Origin: Saprospiraceae bacterium
GTDB taxonomy: Bacteria > Bacteroidota > Bacteroidia > Chitinophagales > Saprospiraceae
Direction of reading: 5' to 3'
NCBI GenBank assembly: GCA_028282725.1
Contig: JANQHF010000010.1
Span: forward strand, 1-64,000
Length of the DNA: 64,000 nt
In this document: in pieces, positions 36,501 to 45,296 of the stretch
Position numbering within the stretch: position 1 is the first letter of the stretch
Layout: each line of letters opens with the position of its first letter
Made by a program: the position numbers and the translations under genes
The notes under the pieces: generated by a model
The model's input: the letters and a program-made list of their open reading frames with translations, nothing else
Databases searched by the model: none
Told to the model about the DNA's origin: nothing

Positions 36501-36892
36501 AACACCTCAGGTCTATGGATGAGCTAAAGGACTCTGTACAAGCAGCTTCTTTCGAACAAAAGGATCCGCTCGTGATCTATAAAATGGAGGCATATGACCT
36601 TTTCGAACGATTGATCTATAAAATCAATGAAGAAGTAAGTTCTTATTTAATGAAGGGAAGATTACTGATCAATGTAGGAGAGGAATTAAAAGAAGCAAGG
36701 GAACTGAAAACTGATTTGAGTAAAACGAGGACTTCCAGGGAGGAACAAGCCAGGAGGGCTGCGGCAGAGGGAGTCAGTGTTCCTAAAGCAAAACCGGAAA
36801 CTTTTGTCAGATCTGGAAAAAAGGTAGGTCGTAATGACCCATGTCCTTGTGGAAGTGGAAAAAAATACAAACAGTGTCACGGACGTCGTTAG
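33590..36892 (+). CDS. secA: Preprotein translocase ATPase SecA
   Basis: This 1100-aa motor drives unfolded preproteins through SecYEG. It has the nucleotide-binding elements [32 protein letters not shown] and [15 protein letters not shown], with [16 protein letters not shown] as the arginine-finger region. The C-terminal zinc/SecB-binding tail is [18 protein letters not shown]. It is about 200 residues longer than E. coli SecA. Insertions lie in the N-terminal region (charged coiled coil around 50-110) and after the Walker B block (about 320-440), as usual in Bacteroidota. It is followed by a SPOR-like gene, rodA and tgt in the same direction. Confidence 0.97.
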   Translation: MFDVFKKVFGTKYERDVKSYTPIVDEINKYASSYSGLSHDQLRNKTIEFRERIAEHLRGIDEDIRELQAEIDTEENILEKEEKYNDLDKLSKERDEHLEDILREILPEAFAVVKETARRFCNNQELVVTATDHDREMASRKEHVTINGDKAIWNQSWTAAGGDITWNMVHYDVQLIGGMVLHDGKIAEMQTGEGKTLVATLPAYLNGLSGQGVHVITVNDYLAKRDSEWIGPIFEFLFLTVDCIDKYRPHSEGRSRAYQCDITYGTNNEFGFDYLRDNMVRSSEEMVQGKHHFAMIDEVDSVLIDDARTPLIISGPVPKGSEEQEYQELKPKVERLIAAQRKLATNYLAEAKKTFANGNRGHEEGEAGLHLLRAYRSLPKYRPLIKFLSQEGVKVTLQKAENFYMQEQSKRMHLVDEPLLFTIDEKNRNVELTDHGAEYLAKGEDDVNFFIMPDITMEMQRLDEEEKETGTDQNENRQSLVEDYSVKSRRLHAVSQLLKAYTLFEKDEEYVVIEGNVKIVDEQTGRMMEGRRYSDGLHQALEAKESVKVGDITQTYATVTLQNYFRMYHKLAGMTGTAETEAKELWDIYKLDVVVIPTNKPIIRDDREDLVYKTAREKYNAVIEEIEKLKEDGRPMLVGTTSVDISEKLSRMLDLRGIKHNVLNAKQHQREAQIVTEAGRAGNVTIATNMAGRGTDIKISDEVKNAGGLAIIATERHDSRRVDRQLRGRAGRQGDPGSSQFYVSLEDNLMRLFNSERLAKVMDRMGHKEGEVLQHGMVTKSIERAQKKVEENNFGIRKRLLEYDDVMNIQREAIYKKRANALSGDRLSVDLFNLFSALCENIVVDYKTMGNYDSFRNECIRVLGYDPEIDNASFNEAPPEDLIEELQSQTMDFYQMKFDRITEILMPVIKRVHESEGHRYKRIAIPFIDASRRSLPISADLQEAIDSRGKSVIRDIEKAVSLSIIDENWKEHLRSMDELKDSVQAASFEQKDPLVIYKMEAYDLFERLIYKINEEVSSYLMKGRLLINVGEELKEARELKTDLSKTRTSREEQARRAAAEGVSVPKAKPETFVRSGKKVGRNDPCPCGSGKKYKQCHGRR

Positions 36893-36919
36893 TCATAATA
36901 TTCCCATAAATTCGTGTTT

Positions 36920-37306
36920 ATGCGTGTGATTCTCTTCATCGTTTTATGCTTATTGGGCAAGGATGTTCTTTGCCAGGTAACTTTTTCCGAGCAATCCCAG
37001 GTGGAAAACCTGATGTCCAGGTACATCTCATTGGGTAAAGAAGAAGATTACATAAATGGTTGGAGAATTAAACTGGTAAGCACCACGGATAGACGTAAGA
37101 TGGAACGAACCCATTATGCTTTCCGTCAACAATTTCCGTCGTTGAATCCCAAATCCAAATATGAAAATCCCTACTACAGTCTTAAGGTGGGCGCCTTTGA
37201 AAACCGGTTTGATCTCGAGCCCCTACTCGTAGAGATCAAGTCATATTTTCCCGAAGCAATTCCCTTCCGCGACCGCGTTTTAAAATCCGAACTTTTTGAC
37301 AGATAA
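36920..37306 (+). CDS. Small exported SPOR-like protein
   Basis: This protein of about 128 aa has a signal peptide (about 1-18, ending VLC/Q). It also has a domain of about 80 residues resembling SPOR peptidoglycan-binding modules: GWRIKLVSTTDRRKMERTHY early and YYSLKVGAFENRFDLEPLL late, with the typical beta-alpha-beta spacing. SPOR domains bind denuded glycan strands at division sites. I chose the ATG at 36920 over the GTG two codons upstream. The stop overlaps the rodA start by 1 base (TAATG), so a role in cell-wall elongation or division with RodA is a fair inference. Confidence 0.78.
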   Translation: MRVILFIVLCLLGKDVLCQVTFSEQSQVENLMSRYISLGKEEDYINGWRIKLVSTTDRRKMERTHYAFRQQFPSLNPKSKYENPYYSLKVGAFENRFDLEPLLVEIKSYFPEAIPFRDRVLKSELFDR

Positions 37307-38709
37307 TGTCGATTTTTTTAAGGTCTAAAAGACGAAGCGCTTCCATTGACTGGATACTTTTAATCACCTATGTAGCACTTGTCATTATAGGACTTCTCAT
37401 GTTGTATACGACCACTTACAATGATTACAGTCATAGAGGAATGTGGTCTTTATCCTCTCCCTTTGGCATTCAGGTTTTATGGGCCTCAATATCTGTCGTC
37501 CTACTCTTGATTGTGTCTTTTGTTGATTGGCACGTATGGAATTCATTATCCATAATCCTGTATATAGTTGGAATTTTGTCTCTTCTGCTGGTATTGGTGA
37601 TTGGGGCCGAAATCAAAGGTGCACGTTCCTGGCTGACTCTTGGTCCGTGGTCTATTCAACCCAGTGAATTCATGAAGTTGGCCACAGCCTTATTTTGTGC
37701 TTCTCTCCTAAGTTCAATTCAAATAAAGCTCAAAGAATTCAGATCTCAATTCATGATGATTGGTGTGATGATCCTGCCCGCCCTTCTCATTGTGATACAA
37801 CCGGATCCTGGTTCTGCACTCACCTTTCTGTCATTGATGATCGTGTATTTCCGATTCGGCATGCCCGTTCAATATTATCTCGCTGTATTTTGTTTGTTTC
37901 TGACCGTAGTCTTTTCATTAACTCAGGGCTTTTTCTTTGTCTCTTCAGCGATACTTTTGATATGCATTTTTATCACAAGCAGGCTGGAAAAAGTCTTTTC
38001 ACCAGCGTTTTTTCTATTAGCCATACTCTTGTTGGGAAATATTCTGCTGTTTCAATTTGACAAAATGTTTGTCGCATTGATCATCAATGGGCTTTACCTG
38101 ATTGGGCAACTATTTATCGTGGATAGGTTTAGAAATTTATACTCTAAACTTTCAGTCATTGGCATTTCACTTTTTCTGGGAGTGATCTCGCTGAGCAGCT
38201 CTTTTGTTTTTGAAGAGGTCTTAAGACCCCACCAGCAGGATCGGATCAACGTCTGGCTGCAACCTGAAAAATGTGATCCTCAAGGATCTTTGTATAATCT
38301 GTTGCAATCCAAGCTGGCTATTGGATCCGGAGGGTTGAGTGGTAAAGGTTTTTTGAACGGGACATTGACTAAATTGAACTATGTACCAGAACAATCAACA
38401 GATTTTATTTTCAGCAGTATAGGTGAAGAACAAGGATTCCTGGGAAGTGCCAGTGTAGTTCTTCTTTTTCTCTTACTTACCCTTCGAATTATTCGGGTAG
38501 CAGAACAATCAAATTATGGTTTTGTCAGGGCCTACTGTTATGGAATCGTCGGCTTTGTATTTGTGCATTTCTTTATAAACATTGGCATGACCATGGGCAT
38601 TAGCCCAGTGATTGGCATACCCCTGCCCCTCATTAGCAAGGGAGGTTCAGCTTTATTGTCATTTTCACTTATGATGGGAATCGTCGTAAACATGAGTAAA
38701 GAAAAATAA
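37306..38709 (+). CDS. rodA: Peptidoglycan glycosyltransferase RodA (SEDS family)
   Basis: This 467-aa polytopic membrane protein polymerises glycan strands during elongation. It has about ten membrane segments. Signature stretches are IKGARSWLTLGPWSIQPSE early and LRPHQQDRINVWLQPEKCDP with QSKLAIGSGGLSGKGFLNG late. YVPEQSTDFIFSSIGEEQGF and GMTMGISPVIGIPLPLISKGG (shared by FtsW and RodA) complete the set. Its own class B PBP is not in the window. It overlaps the SPOR-like gene by 1 base, and tgt starts immediately after its stop. Confidence 0.93.
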   Translation: MSIFLRSKRRSASIDWILLITYVALVIIGLLMLYTTTYNDYSHRGMWSLSSPFGIQVLWASISVVLLLIVSFVDWHVWNSLSIILYIVGILSLLLVLVIGAEIKGARSWLTLGPWSIQPSEFMKLATALFCASLLSSIQIKLKEFRSQFMMIGVMILPALLIVIQPDPGSALTFLSLMIVYFRFGMPVQYYLAVFCLFLTVVFSLTQGFFFVSSAILLICIFITSRLEKVFSPAFFLLAILLLGNILLFQFDKMFVALIINGLYLIGQLFIVDRFRNLYSKLSVIGISLFLGVISLSSSFVFEEVLRPHQQDRINVWLQPEKCDPQGSLYNLLQSKLAIGSGGLSGKGFLNGTLTKLNYVPEQSTDFIFSSIGEEQGFLGSASVVLLFLLLTLRIIRVAEQSNYGFVRAYCYGIVGFVFVHFFINIGMTMGISPVIGIPLPLISKGGSALLSFSLMMGIVVNMSKEK

Positions 38710-39837
38710 GTGATAGGTTTTGAATTATTAAAGACGAGTTCAACCGGAAATGCCCGGCTGGGCCAAATAACTACGGCAAATGGAATCATCAATACTCCTG
38801 TATTTATGCCGGTCGGTACTCAAGCCACAGTAAAGCATGTAAGCCACAAAATATTGACTGAACTCGATGCTCAGATCATCCTGGGAAATACATTTCATCT
38901 GTATCTAAGACCCGGCAACAAACTGATCGCTCAGGCCGGAGGAATTCACAATTTCATGAATTGGGACAAACCTGTACTTACGGACAGTGGAGGATACCAG
39001 GTATATTCTTTAAGTGAAATGCGAAAGATAAGTGAGGAAGGAGTATCATTTAGATCTCCTGTTGATGGGTCTAAACACTTTTTCAGTCCCGAAGAAGCTA
39101 CACGCATCCAGCAAGATATTGGTGCAGATATCATTATGGCATTCGATGAATGCACTCCCTACCCATGTGCATTCGAATATGCCGAACAATCCATGAAGCT
39201 CACTCACAGATGGTTGGACAGGTGTATGGGTTATTTGAAAAATGGTTCAGGAGCAAGTCAAAATCAAATCTTTATTCCGATTGTGCAGGGCAGTACATAT
39301 ACCGATCTCAGAAAGGAATCGGCTCTTTATGTTGCATCGAAAGAGTGCCCCATCAACGCCATTGGAGGGCTCTCAGTTGGAGAGCCTGCGCCAATAATGT
39401 ATGAAATGACGGAGAACGTCACGGCATATTTACCAGAAAACAAGGGAAGGTATTTAATGGGTGTGGGGACCCCTCAAAACATTCTGGAATGTATTGATCG
39501 GGGAGTTGATATGTTTGACTGTGTGCTCCCTACTCGAAATGCCCGACATGGACATCTGTACACGAAAGAAGGAGTAATCAATATTAAGAATGCGAAATGG
39601 AAAAATGATTTTTCCCCAATTGATCCGGACAGTACGAGTGACATGAGCCGGAACTATTCAAAGGCTTACTTGCGTCATTTGTTTTCGGTAAATGAGGCCT
39701 TGGGATATCAGATAGCCAGTATTCATAATCTTGCTTTTTATTTATGGCTGACTTCTCAAGCACGTAATCAAATTCTTCAAGACAGATTCAAATCCTGGAA
39801 GGGGGGAATTGTGGATCGACTTGGCCAGAGATTATAA
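38710..39837 (+). CDS. tgt: Queuine/preQ1 tRNA-ribosyltransferase
   Basis: This 375-aa enzyme exchanges guanine-34 for preQ1 in tRNAs with GUN anticodons. The catalytic aspartates lie in LTDSGGYQVYSL and in FDCVLPTRNARHGHLY. The zinc site is altered: where the family has CxCxxC, this protein has S308-T-S310-D-M-S313 before RNYSKAYLRHL, while the histidine of ASIHNLAFYLW is kept. Related Bacteroidota Tgt proteins appear to share this change, so it is probably still active. The start is a GTG at 38710, directly after the rodA stop. Confidence 0.94.
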   Translation: MIGFELLKTSSTGNARLGQITTANGIINTPVFMPVGTQATVKHVSHKILTELDAQIILGNTFHLYLRPGNKLIAQAGGIHNFMNWDKPVLTDSGGYQVYSLSEMRKISEEGVSFRSPVDGSKHFFSPEEATRIQQDIGADIIMAFDECTPYPCAFEYAEQSMKLTHRWLDRCMGYLKNGSGASQNQIFIPIVQGSTYTDLRKESALYVASKECPINAIGGLSVGEPAPIMYEMTENVTAYLPENKGRYLMGVGTPQNILECIDRGVDMFDCVLPTRNARHGHLYTKEGVINIKNAKWKNDFSPIDPDSTSDMSRNYSKAYLRHLFSVNEALGYQIASIHNLAFYLWLTSQARNQILQDRFKSWKGGIVDRLGQRL

Positions 39838-39869
39838 AAAACGCCCGACAATGCAGTATTGACCGGGCG
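39836..39869 (-). terminator. Rho-independent terminator downstream of the HtrA gene
   Basis: On the reverse strand, a CGCCCG/CGGGCG stem (39864-39869 with 39842-39847) encloses an inner CAAT/ATTG stem and is followed by six T (complement of 39836-39841). It lies 58 bases beyond the stop of the reverse-strand HtrA gene. It also touches the tgt stop codon, but has no T-tract in that direction. Confidence 0.75.
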
Positions 39870-39926
39870 CCTCAAAACAAAACGAAAAACCAACTTTATC
39901 TTATAACGTATAAAACCATTATTTGC

Positions 39927-41093
39927 TTAAATTCCTTGTCGCAATTTTACGGGTATTGTCTTTTCCTTACCATTTCTATACACGGTAACGCTAAGCGTCT
40001 CTCCGATCTTGGCAAATTTTAACGCGTTCTGAAGATCTTCAGTATTAGCTATTGACGCATTATTTACTCTGATGATCACATCTCCGATTTCCACTCCTGC
40101 ATATTCGGCTGAACTAAATCCAATCTTTTGACCATATCGATTTACCAGAAAATCCGTAACGAATACCCCGTTATTTGTTCCGACTTTAATTCCCTCTCTC
40201 TTCACATCCTCGACATTCGCAATGCTTATGCCGAGCAAGGCCCTTCGTATATCTCCTCCGGTTTCTAGAATCTCACCCACAACTCTTTGGACCAACTTGG
40301 AGGGTATAGCAAATGAATAGCCCGCATAAACTCCGGTTGGGGAAGAAATAGCGGTATTAATTCCGATGAGTTCTCCCCTAATATTTACAAGGGCACCACC
40401 GCTGTTGCCTGGATTCACAACAGCATCAGTTTGGATAAATTCCTCGATACTTTTCATATCAGTGATGATGTTTAAATCCCTTCCTTTGGCGCTTACTATA
40501 CCTGCTGTCACCGTTGATCTCAGATTGAAAGGATTGCCTGCGGCAACCACCCACTGTCCGATTTTGACGGCGTCAGAATCGCCCATTTCAAGATATGGAA
40601 ACCGGTCCCCCTCTATTTTAATCACAGCAAGATCCGTAGAAGGGTCTGTTCCTATCTTTGTGGCCTGAAAACTCGTACCATCATGCATCGTGACGGTCAG
40701 GTAATCAGCAAAACCAACGACGTGATTGTTGGTCACGATATGTCCTTCTTCACTTATGATTACACCGGATCCCGTACCCGCCTGAGGTCGATCTCCCCTG
40801 TTGCGGCGAAATCCCCAAAAATCCTCTAAAGGATCATACCTGTTTCCACCTCCATTACTGTATTGACGGTACTCCTTATTTTCTGCCTCTATATGGACGA
40901 CTGCAGGATTCGCTTTTTCTGCAGCAATAACAAAATCCTTGGAAAAATCATGAGACTCAGAAGAGGTTGTCTGAAAGCTTCTCGCCGGCAACTCTTCATA
41001 AATTACCGTGTCCTTATCAAAAAACTTGAAGGCTCCAAATGCAATGGCTCCTCCTATGATTCCTGCTAATGTGAGTTGCAAAATGGTCTTCAT
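39927..41093 (-). CDS. HtrA/Deg-family periplasmic serine protease
   Basis: This 388-aa protein has an N-terminal signal or anchor helix (about 5-25). The trypsin-like domain has its catalytic triad in IVTNNHVVG (His), STDLAVIKI (Asp) and VNPGNSGGALVN (Ser). A single PDZ domain follows at about 280-385 (starting LLGISIANVEDV). DegP has two PDZ domains and DegS one, so this is the DegS/one-PDZ arrangement, although DegQ-like housekeeping quality control is equally possible. A linker with Gly/Asn/Arg-rich sequence (GGGNRYD, RRNRGDRP) precedes the protease core. Confidence 0.92.
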   Translation of the reverse strand: MKTILQLTLAGIIGGAIAFGAFKFFDKDTVIYEELPARSFQTTSSESHDFSKDFVIAAEKANPAVVHIEAENKEYRQYSNGGGNRYDPLEDFWGFRRNRGDRPQAGTGSGVIISEEGHIVTNNHVVGFADYLTVTMHDGTSFQATKIGTDPSTDLAVIKIEGDRFPYLEMGDSDAVKIGQWVVAAGNPFNLRSTVTAGIVSAKGRDLNIITDMKSIEEFIQTDAVVNPGNSGGALVNIRGELIGINTAISSPTGVYAGYSFAIPSKLVQRVVGEILETGGDIRRALLGISIANVEDVKREGIKVGTNNGVFVTDFLVNRYGQKIGFSSAEYAGVEIGDVIIRVNNASIANTEDLQNALKFAKIGETLSVTVYRNGKEKTIPVKLRQGI

Positions 41094-41204
41094 CTCGTTA
41101 ATATTTGGTTTTAGCTATTTTCCATTTGAGTGAGAAGGTAACGCCCGCGAAAGTTGCATTGTTTCCCGTTAAAAAGTCCTTAACAGCACCTTAACAATGC
41201 CTGA

Positions 41205-41462
41205 TTATGCGTCATGCATATAATCCTTTGCAATCTCATCAATTCTCTCCGCCAAAAGCCTGTCTTTTTGAGTGACTATATTTCCGGCGTCATGCGTTGT
41301 TAGATTGAACGAAACCCTGTTGTAGACATTAGTCCATTCGGGATGATGGCTCATTGCTTCAGCCGCAAAAGCCACTTGGGTCATAAAGGCGAATGCCTGG
41401 GTGAAATTCAAAAATTTATATTCTTTGTGAAGTTTGTTATCCTGTTCTTTCCACATGATCAT
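41205..41462 (-). CDS. Pterin-4a-carbinolamine dehydratase
   Basis: This protein of about 85 aa belongs to the PCD/DCoH/PhhB family, which regenerates tetrahydrobiopterin or related pterins. The active-site region is MSHHPEWTNVYNRVSFNLTTHDAG (two histidines then HPEW and the later THDAG histidine). Starting at the ATG at 41462 avoids overlap with the upstream M42 gene (stop at 41473); a second ATG is at 41456. The longer open frame to 41567 would only add sequence antisense in function to that gene. No aromatic hydroxylase is seen in the window, so its partner is unknown. Confidence 0.88.
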   Translation of the reverse strand: MIMWKEQDNKLHKEYKFLNFTQAFAFMTQVAFAAEAMSHHPEWTNVYNRVSFNLTTHDAGNIVTQKDRLLAERIDEIAKDYMHDA

Positions 41463-41472
41463 AAATGATTTG

Positions 41473-42522
41473 TTATTGAAAACTCCAATCGTTTTTGGTA
41501 ATATTTTGGAGACAAACTTTGAGCAAATCGATAGTGGCCCGAATATCCTCCGTATGTGCCATTTCAATCACCTGGTGCAGGTAGCGCGTAGGGATCGATA
41601 TTCCACCGGTAATTGATCCACCTTTGGCATATCGTTGTATCGCTGCCGTATCTGTACCTCCGGCAGGCAGAATCTCCATTTGATAGTTAATGTCGTTTTT
41701 TTCTGCCAACTTTTTCATGAAGCTGACCATCCGATAATCACATATGGTTGATCCGTCAAGTACTTTGATCGCTGTGCCGTTTCCCAAAGTGGTGATTTTT
41801 TCATGAGGAAGCGCAGCAGGAAAATCACAGGCCAGAGTAACGTCCAGATTAATCCCAAAGTCCGGGTCTATGCCGGACGCCGCAGTCATGGCTCCCCTGA
41901 GCCCCACTTCTTCCTGGACTGTGAATACTCCATAAATATCGGATTCAAGATGTACGTCTGCCAGTTCTTTGATCGCCTCGATCAGGATATAAACGGACAC
42001 CCGGTTATCCAGTGATTTGGCATTTACGCAATCTCCCATGATGCATAATTCTCTTTCCCTGGTGATCGGATTGCCCACAAGAACTTTTTTTTCGACTTCT
42101 TCCTTTTTCATTCCCGTATCAATAAAAAAGTCGCTGATTTCTGGCATTTTTTTTCTTTCCTCAGCCTTCATTATGTGAATGGGTTTCGTTCCCATTACAC
42201 CTAATACATCTTCCTTGCCATGAATGATGACACGTTGAGCAGTAAGAGTCTTAGGATCAAATCCTCCAAGTGGATGAAACCTGATATAGCCATCTTCGTC
42301 TATGTGGGTGACAATAAAACTGATCTCGTCCATGTGTGCTGAGACCAGTGTCTTTTTTTTTCCTTCTCCTTTCTTAAGAGCATGAATGTTTCCCATGGCA
42401 TCAACTTTGACCTGATCCACATAGGGCGTAATTTCTTTGATTATTTTTTCTCTTATTCTTTGTTCGTATCCCGGGGCACCGGGTTCTCTGCAAACTTCTC
42501 CGAGTAATTGAAAATCGATCAT
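41473..42522 (-). CDS. M42 family aminopeptidase
   Basis: This 349-aa dinuclear-metal aminopeptidase resembles FrvX, YsdC and glutamyl aminopeptidase. Metal and catalytic residues sit in LVSAHMDEISFIV (His, Asp), AKSLDNRVSVYI (bridging Asp), FTVQEEVGLRGA (catalytic Glu and ligand Glu), LDVTLACDFP (Asp) and the C-terminal LHQVIEMAHTED (His). The fold probably forms large tetrahedral assemblies that trim peptides. A nine-A run (T on the + strand, 42353-42361) lies near residue 54 but is not followed by prompt stops in both other frames. Confidence 0.93.
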   Translation of the reverse strand: MIDFQLLGEVCREPGAPGYEQRIREKIIKEITPYVDQVKVDAMGNIHALKKGEGKKKTLVSAHMDEISFIVTHIDEDGYIRFHPLGGFDPKTLTAQRVIIHGKEDVLGVMGTKPIHIMKAEERKKMPEISDFFIDTGMKKEEVEKKVLVGNPITRERELCIMGDCVNAKSLDNRVSVYILIEAIKELADVHLESDIYGVFTVQEEVGLRGAMTAASGIDPDFGINLDVTLACDFPAALPHEKITTLGNGTAIKVLDGSTICDYRMVSFMKKLAEKNDINYQMEILPAGGTDTAAIQRYAKGGSITGGISIPTRYLHQVIEMAHTEDIRATIDLLKVCLQNITKNDWSFQ

Positions 42523-42602
42523 TATCTGTATAAAATTGAGCGAGACAATTTACTTCATAATCCCTTTATCAAAGAGCTTATTTATAGATTTGTCATCGAT
42601 TT

Positions 42603-43166
42603 GTGATCAAGTCAATGATAATAACTATTTCAGGGGATATCGGAAGTGGAAAGAGTACGACGGGAAAGCTACTCGCCAAAAATCTGGGATATAATTACTT
42701 GTCTACGGGAGCTATTCAGAGAAAAATTGCCGAGAAAATGGGAATGACCACTCTTGAATTAAATCTCCTGACAGAGAAGAGGAGGGATATTGATGACAAA
42801 ATTGACGGATACACTCGGGCCCTGGATGGCTCAGATGAAGATTTTGTCGTTGACTCTCGTCTTGCCTGGCACTTTATTCCCGCATCCTACAAGGTATTTT
42901 TACTCTGTGAAGAATCCATCGCTGCTGAGCGAATAAGTGGAGACAAACTCAGGAAAAGTGATGAGACCAACAGAGATGTTCAACATTTACTACGCAAGAT
43001 CAAGGAGCGAAGAAATAGCGAGAAAGAACGATTTAAAAAAATTTATGATATCGATTTTGAATTATTGAGTAATTACAACCTGATCATAGACTCTGCATAC
43101 TTCTATCCTGAAGAAATCGTAACAATGATCACAGACGGTATTGCCCTGTATGATCAGTCCTCTTAA
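42603..43166 (+). CDS. Cytidylate kinase-like protein, archaeal-type
   Basis: This 187-aa P-loop kinase has ITISGDIGSGKSTTGKLLA (about 7-25), followed by YNYLSTGAIQRKIAEKMGMT and LTEKRRDIDDKIDGY. This order matches the short archaeal-type CMP kinases (TIGR02173-like) better than the typical bacterial Cmk of about 225 aa with its long insert. It probably phosphorylates CMP or dCMP, but a related nucleoside or nucleotide substrate is possible. The gene starts about 80 bases after the divergent M42 gene and overlaps uvrB by 4 bases at its 3' end, convergent. Confidence 0.83.
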   Translation: MIKSMIITISGDIGSGKSTTGKLLAKNLGYNYLSTGAIQRKIAEKMGMTTLELNLLTEKRRDIDDKIDGYTRALDGSDEDFVVDSRLAWHFIPASYKVFLLCEESIAAERISGDKLRKSDETNRDVQHLLRKIKERRNSEKERFKKIYDIDFELLSNYNLIIDSAYFYPEEIVTMITDGIALYDQSS

Positions 43167-45187
43167 ATAGCCGCTTTGTGTTTTTTCTTCAAAGCAAATA
43201 GTTCATCCCTGAATTGTGCAGCGGTAATGAAGTCTAATTCCTTTGCGGCCTTTTTCATCTTGGCTTCCGTTTCAGTGATCAATCGATCTATTTGATCACG
43301 GGACATGTAATTGAGCACCGGATCAGCAGCAATATTAGGCTCTTCGGGTTCGACATAAATTCTAGCCTTTTTACCCCTTATATCAAGAATTGATTTTTGA
43401 TTGACAATTTCTTCCCTTGTCTTTGAAATGGTTTGAGGAGTGATGCCATGCAGTTGATTATAATTCATTTGCACAGACCTTCGACGATTGGTCTCATCGA
43501 TAGTGGTTTGCATGCTTGCGGTAATACTGTCTGCATAAAAAATGACCAATCCATTTACGTTTCGCGCAGCCCGTCCGGCGGTCTGGGTCAGGGATCTGGC
43601 GTTCCTCAAAAATCCCTCCTTGTCGGCATCAAGGATCGCAACCAGGGAAACCTCAGGCATATCCAGTCCTTCCCGTAAAAGGTTCACACCGACCAAGACA
43701 TCAAATCCCCCAAGCCTCAAATCTCTTATGATTTCAACTCGATCGAGTGTGTCGACTTCAGAATGAATATACCGTACTTTGATATTCAACCTAGAGAGGT
43801 ACTTGGTCAATTCCTCGGCCATGCGCTTGGTGAGTGTTGTGACCAGCACTCGTTCCTGCGCTTCAATTCTCTTTTGAATCTCTTCCAACAGATCGTCAAT
43901 TTGATTGATACTTGGCCGAACTTCTATCGGTGGATCCAAAAGACCGGTAGGTCGAACGATTTGTTCTACAACCAATCCCTGCGTCTGTTCCAATTCATAA
44001 TCTCCCGGGGTGGCACTAACATAAATAACCTGGTTGGTTATACTTTCGAATTCCTCAAAGTTCAGGGGTCTGTTATCCAGTGCTGAAGGAAGTCTGAAAC
44101 CATAATTGACAAGATTCAATTTACGGGCCCTGTCTCCTCCCCACATACCCCTCACTTGTGGGACAGTAACGTGGCTTTCATCAATGATCATTAAATAGTC
44201 ATCCGGAAAATAATCCAACAGGCAAAATGGACGAGTTCCGGGTTTTCTTCCATCAAAGAATCGGGAATAGTTTTCAATTCCATTGCAATACCCCAACTCG
44301 CGAATCATTTCAATATCAAAGTTGACTCGCTCACGGATCCGTTTCGCTTCAATATACCTTCCTTCTTGTTCGAAAAACTTCTCGTGTTCATCTAACTCCT
44401 TGTCTATAAATCCAAGGATCTCATTTAACCGGTCTTTGGGCGCCACATAGAGATTGGCAGGAAAGATTGCGGCCTCGTTAAGAACGTGTATTTTTTTTCC
44501 ACTAGTGATTTCAATTTTTTCGATTGTTTCGATTTCATCTCCAAAGAATACAATCCGAAAACCAAAATCAACATATGGCAGATTGATATCAACAGTATCA
44601 CCTCGCACCCTGAACGAACCTCGGGTAAAGTCATTTTCAGATCTCGAATAAAGGCTTTCTACCAATTGATAGAGGAGCCGATTTCTGGACAGTGTTTGGC
44701 CTCGTTCAATTCTGATAATGGCTCCCTTATAGTCGTCGGGATTTCCCATACCAAAAATGCATGAAACAGATGCCACGATAATTACATCTCTTCGACCTGA
44801 TAACAAATTTGAACTTGCCCTGAGTCGAAGTTTATCAATTTCCTCATTGATAGAAAGATCCTTTTCAATATAAGTGTCGCTGGTGAAAATGTATGCTTCC
44901 GGCTGATAGTAGTCGTAGTAACTAACAAAGTATTCCACTGCATTATCCGGAAAGAATTCGGTAAGTTCTGAATAGAGCTGAGCAGTCAATGTTTTGTTAT
45001 GAGTCAATACGAGCGTCGGGCGATTTAATTGTGCGATCACATTGGCTATGGTAAAAGTCTTTCCAGATCCGGTTACACCGAGCAATACCTGTGCTTCATC
45101 GCCATCCCGCACACCTAGCACTAACTGTTTTATTGCCTGCGGTTGATCTCCTGTGGGTTGATATTGAGAGGTAAGTTCAAAACTCAT
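43163..45187 (-). CDS. uvrB: Excinuclease ABC subunit B
   Basis: This 674-aa subunit of nucleotide excision repair loads with UvrA on damage and positions UvrC. It has Walker A LLGVTGSGKTFTIANV (about 35-50), the beta-hairpin region VEYFVSYYDYYQPEAYI, helicase motifs TLVLTHNKTLTAQL and AQERVLVTTLTKRMAEELT, and VGVNLLREGLDMPEVSL. The C-terminal UVR motif is at about 635-670 (EAKMKKAAKELDFITAAQFRDEL). It is complete and in normal order. It is divergent from metH with 109 bases between. Confidence 0.97.
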   Translation of the reverse strand: MSFELTSQYQPTGDQPQAIKQLVLGVRDGDEAQVLLGVTGSGKTFTIANVIAQLNRPTLVLTHNKTLTAQLYSELTEFFPDNAVEYFVSYYDYYQPEAYIFTSDTYIEKDLSINEEIDKLRLRASSNLLSGRRDVIIVASVSCIFGMGNPDDYKGAIIRIERGQTLSRNRLLYQLVESLYSRSENDFTRGSFRVRGDTVDINLPYVDFGFRIVFFGDEIETIEKIEITSGKKIHVLNEAAIFPANLYVAPKDRLNEILGFIDKELDEHEKFFEQEGRYIEAKRIRERVNFDIEMIRELGYCNGIENYSRFFDGRKPGTRPFCLLDYFPDDYLMIIDESHVTVPQVRGMWGGDRARKLNLVNYGFRLPSALDNRPLNFEEFESITNQVIYVSATPGDYELEQTQGLVVEQIVRPTGLLDPPIEVRPSINQIDDLLEEIQKRIEAQERVLVTTLTKRMAEELTKYLSRLNIKVRYIHSEVDTLDRVEIIRDLRLGGFDVLVGVNLLREGLDMPEVSLVAILDADKEGFLRNARSLTQTAGRAARNVNGLVIFYADSITASMQTTIDETNRRRSVQMNYNQLHGITPQTISKTREEIVNQKSILDIRGKKARIYVEPEEPNIAADPVLNYMSRDQIDRLITETEAKMKKAAKELDFITAAQFRDELFALKKKHKAAI

Positions 45188-45283
45188 TCTTGTAAATCAC
45201 TTCAATTTTTTCATTTGGCAAATATCCTAAAACCATGGAATATGTCTCCTTGGTTTATCAAACAGGGTTATATGGAATTCAAT

Positions 45284-45291
45284 TATTTTTG
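45284..45291 (+). promoter_or_regulatory. Putative -7 promoter element for metH, almost leaderless
   Basis: TATTTTTG, an exact TAnnTTTG match, ends 5 bases before the metH ATG at 45297. If used, transcription would start at or next to the start codon. No TTG is found 19-21 bases upstream, so evidence is partial. Confidence 0.3.
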
Positions 45292-45296
45292 CGACC

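Noticed and set aside
42353..42361. A9 run in the M42 peptidase as a second slippage site
   Set aside because: The extra-A frame has no prompt stop, the site is near the N-terminus, and no shorter functional product is expected.
45188..45296. Cobalamin riboswitch or S-box before metH
   Set aside because: The gap is only 109 bases, has no B12-box sequence, and the likely start site is next to the ATG.
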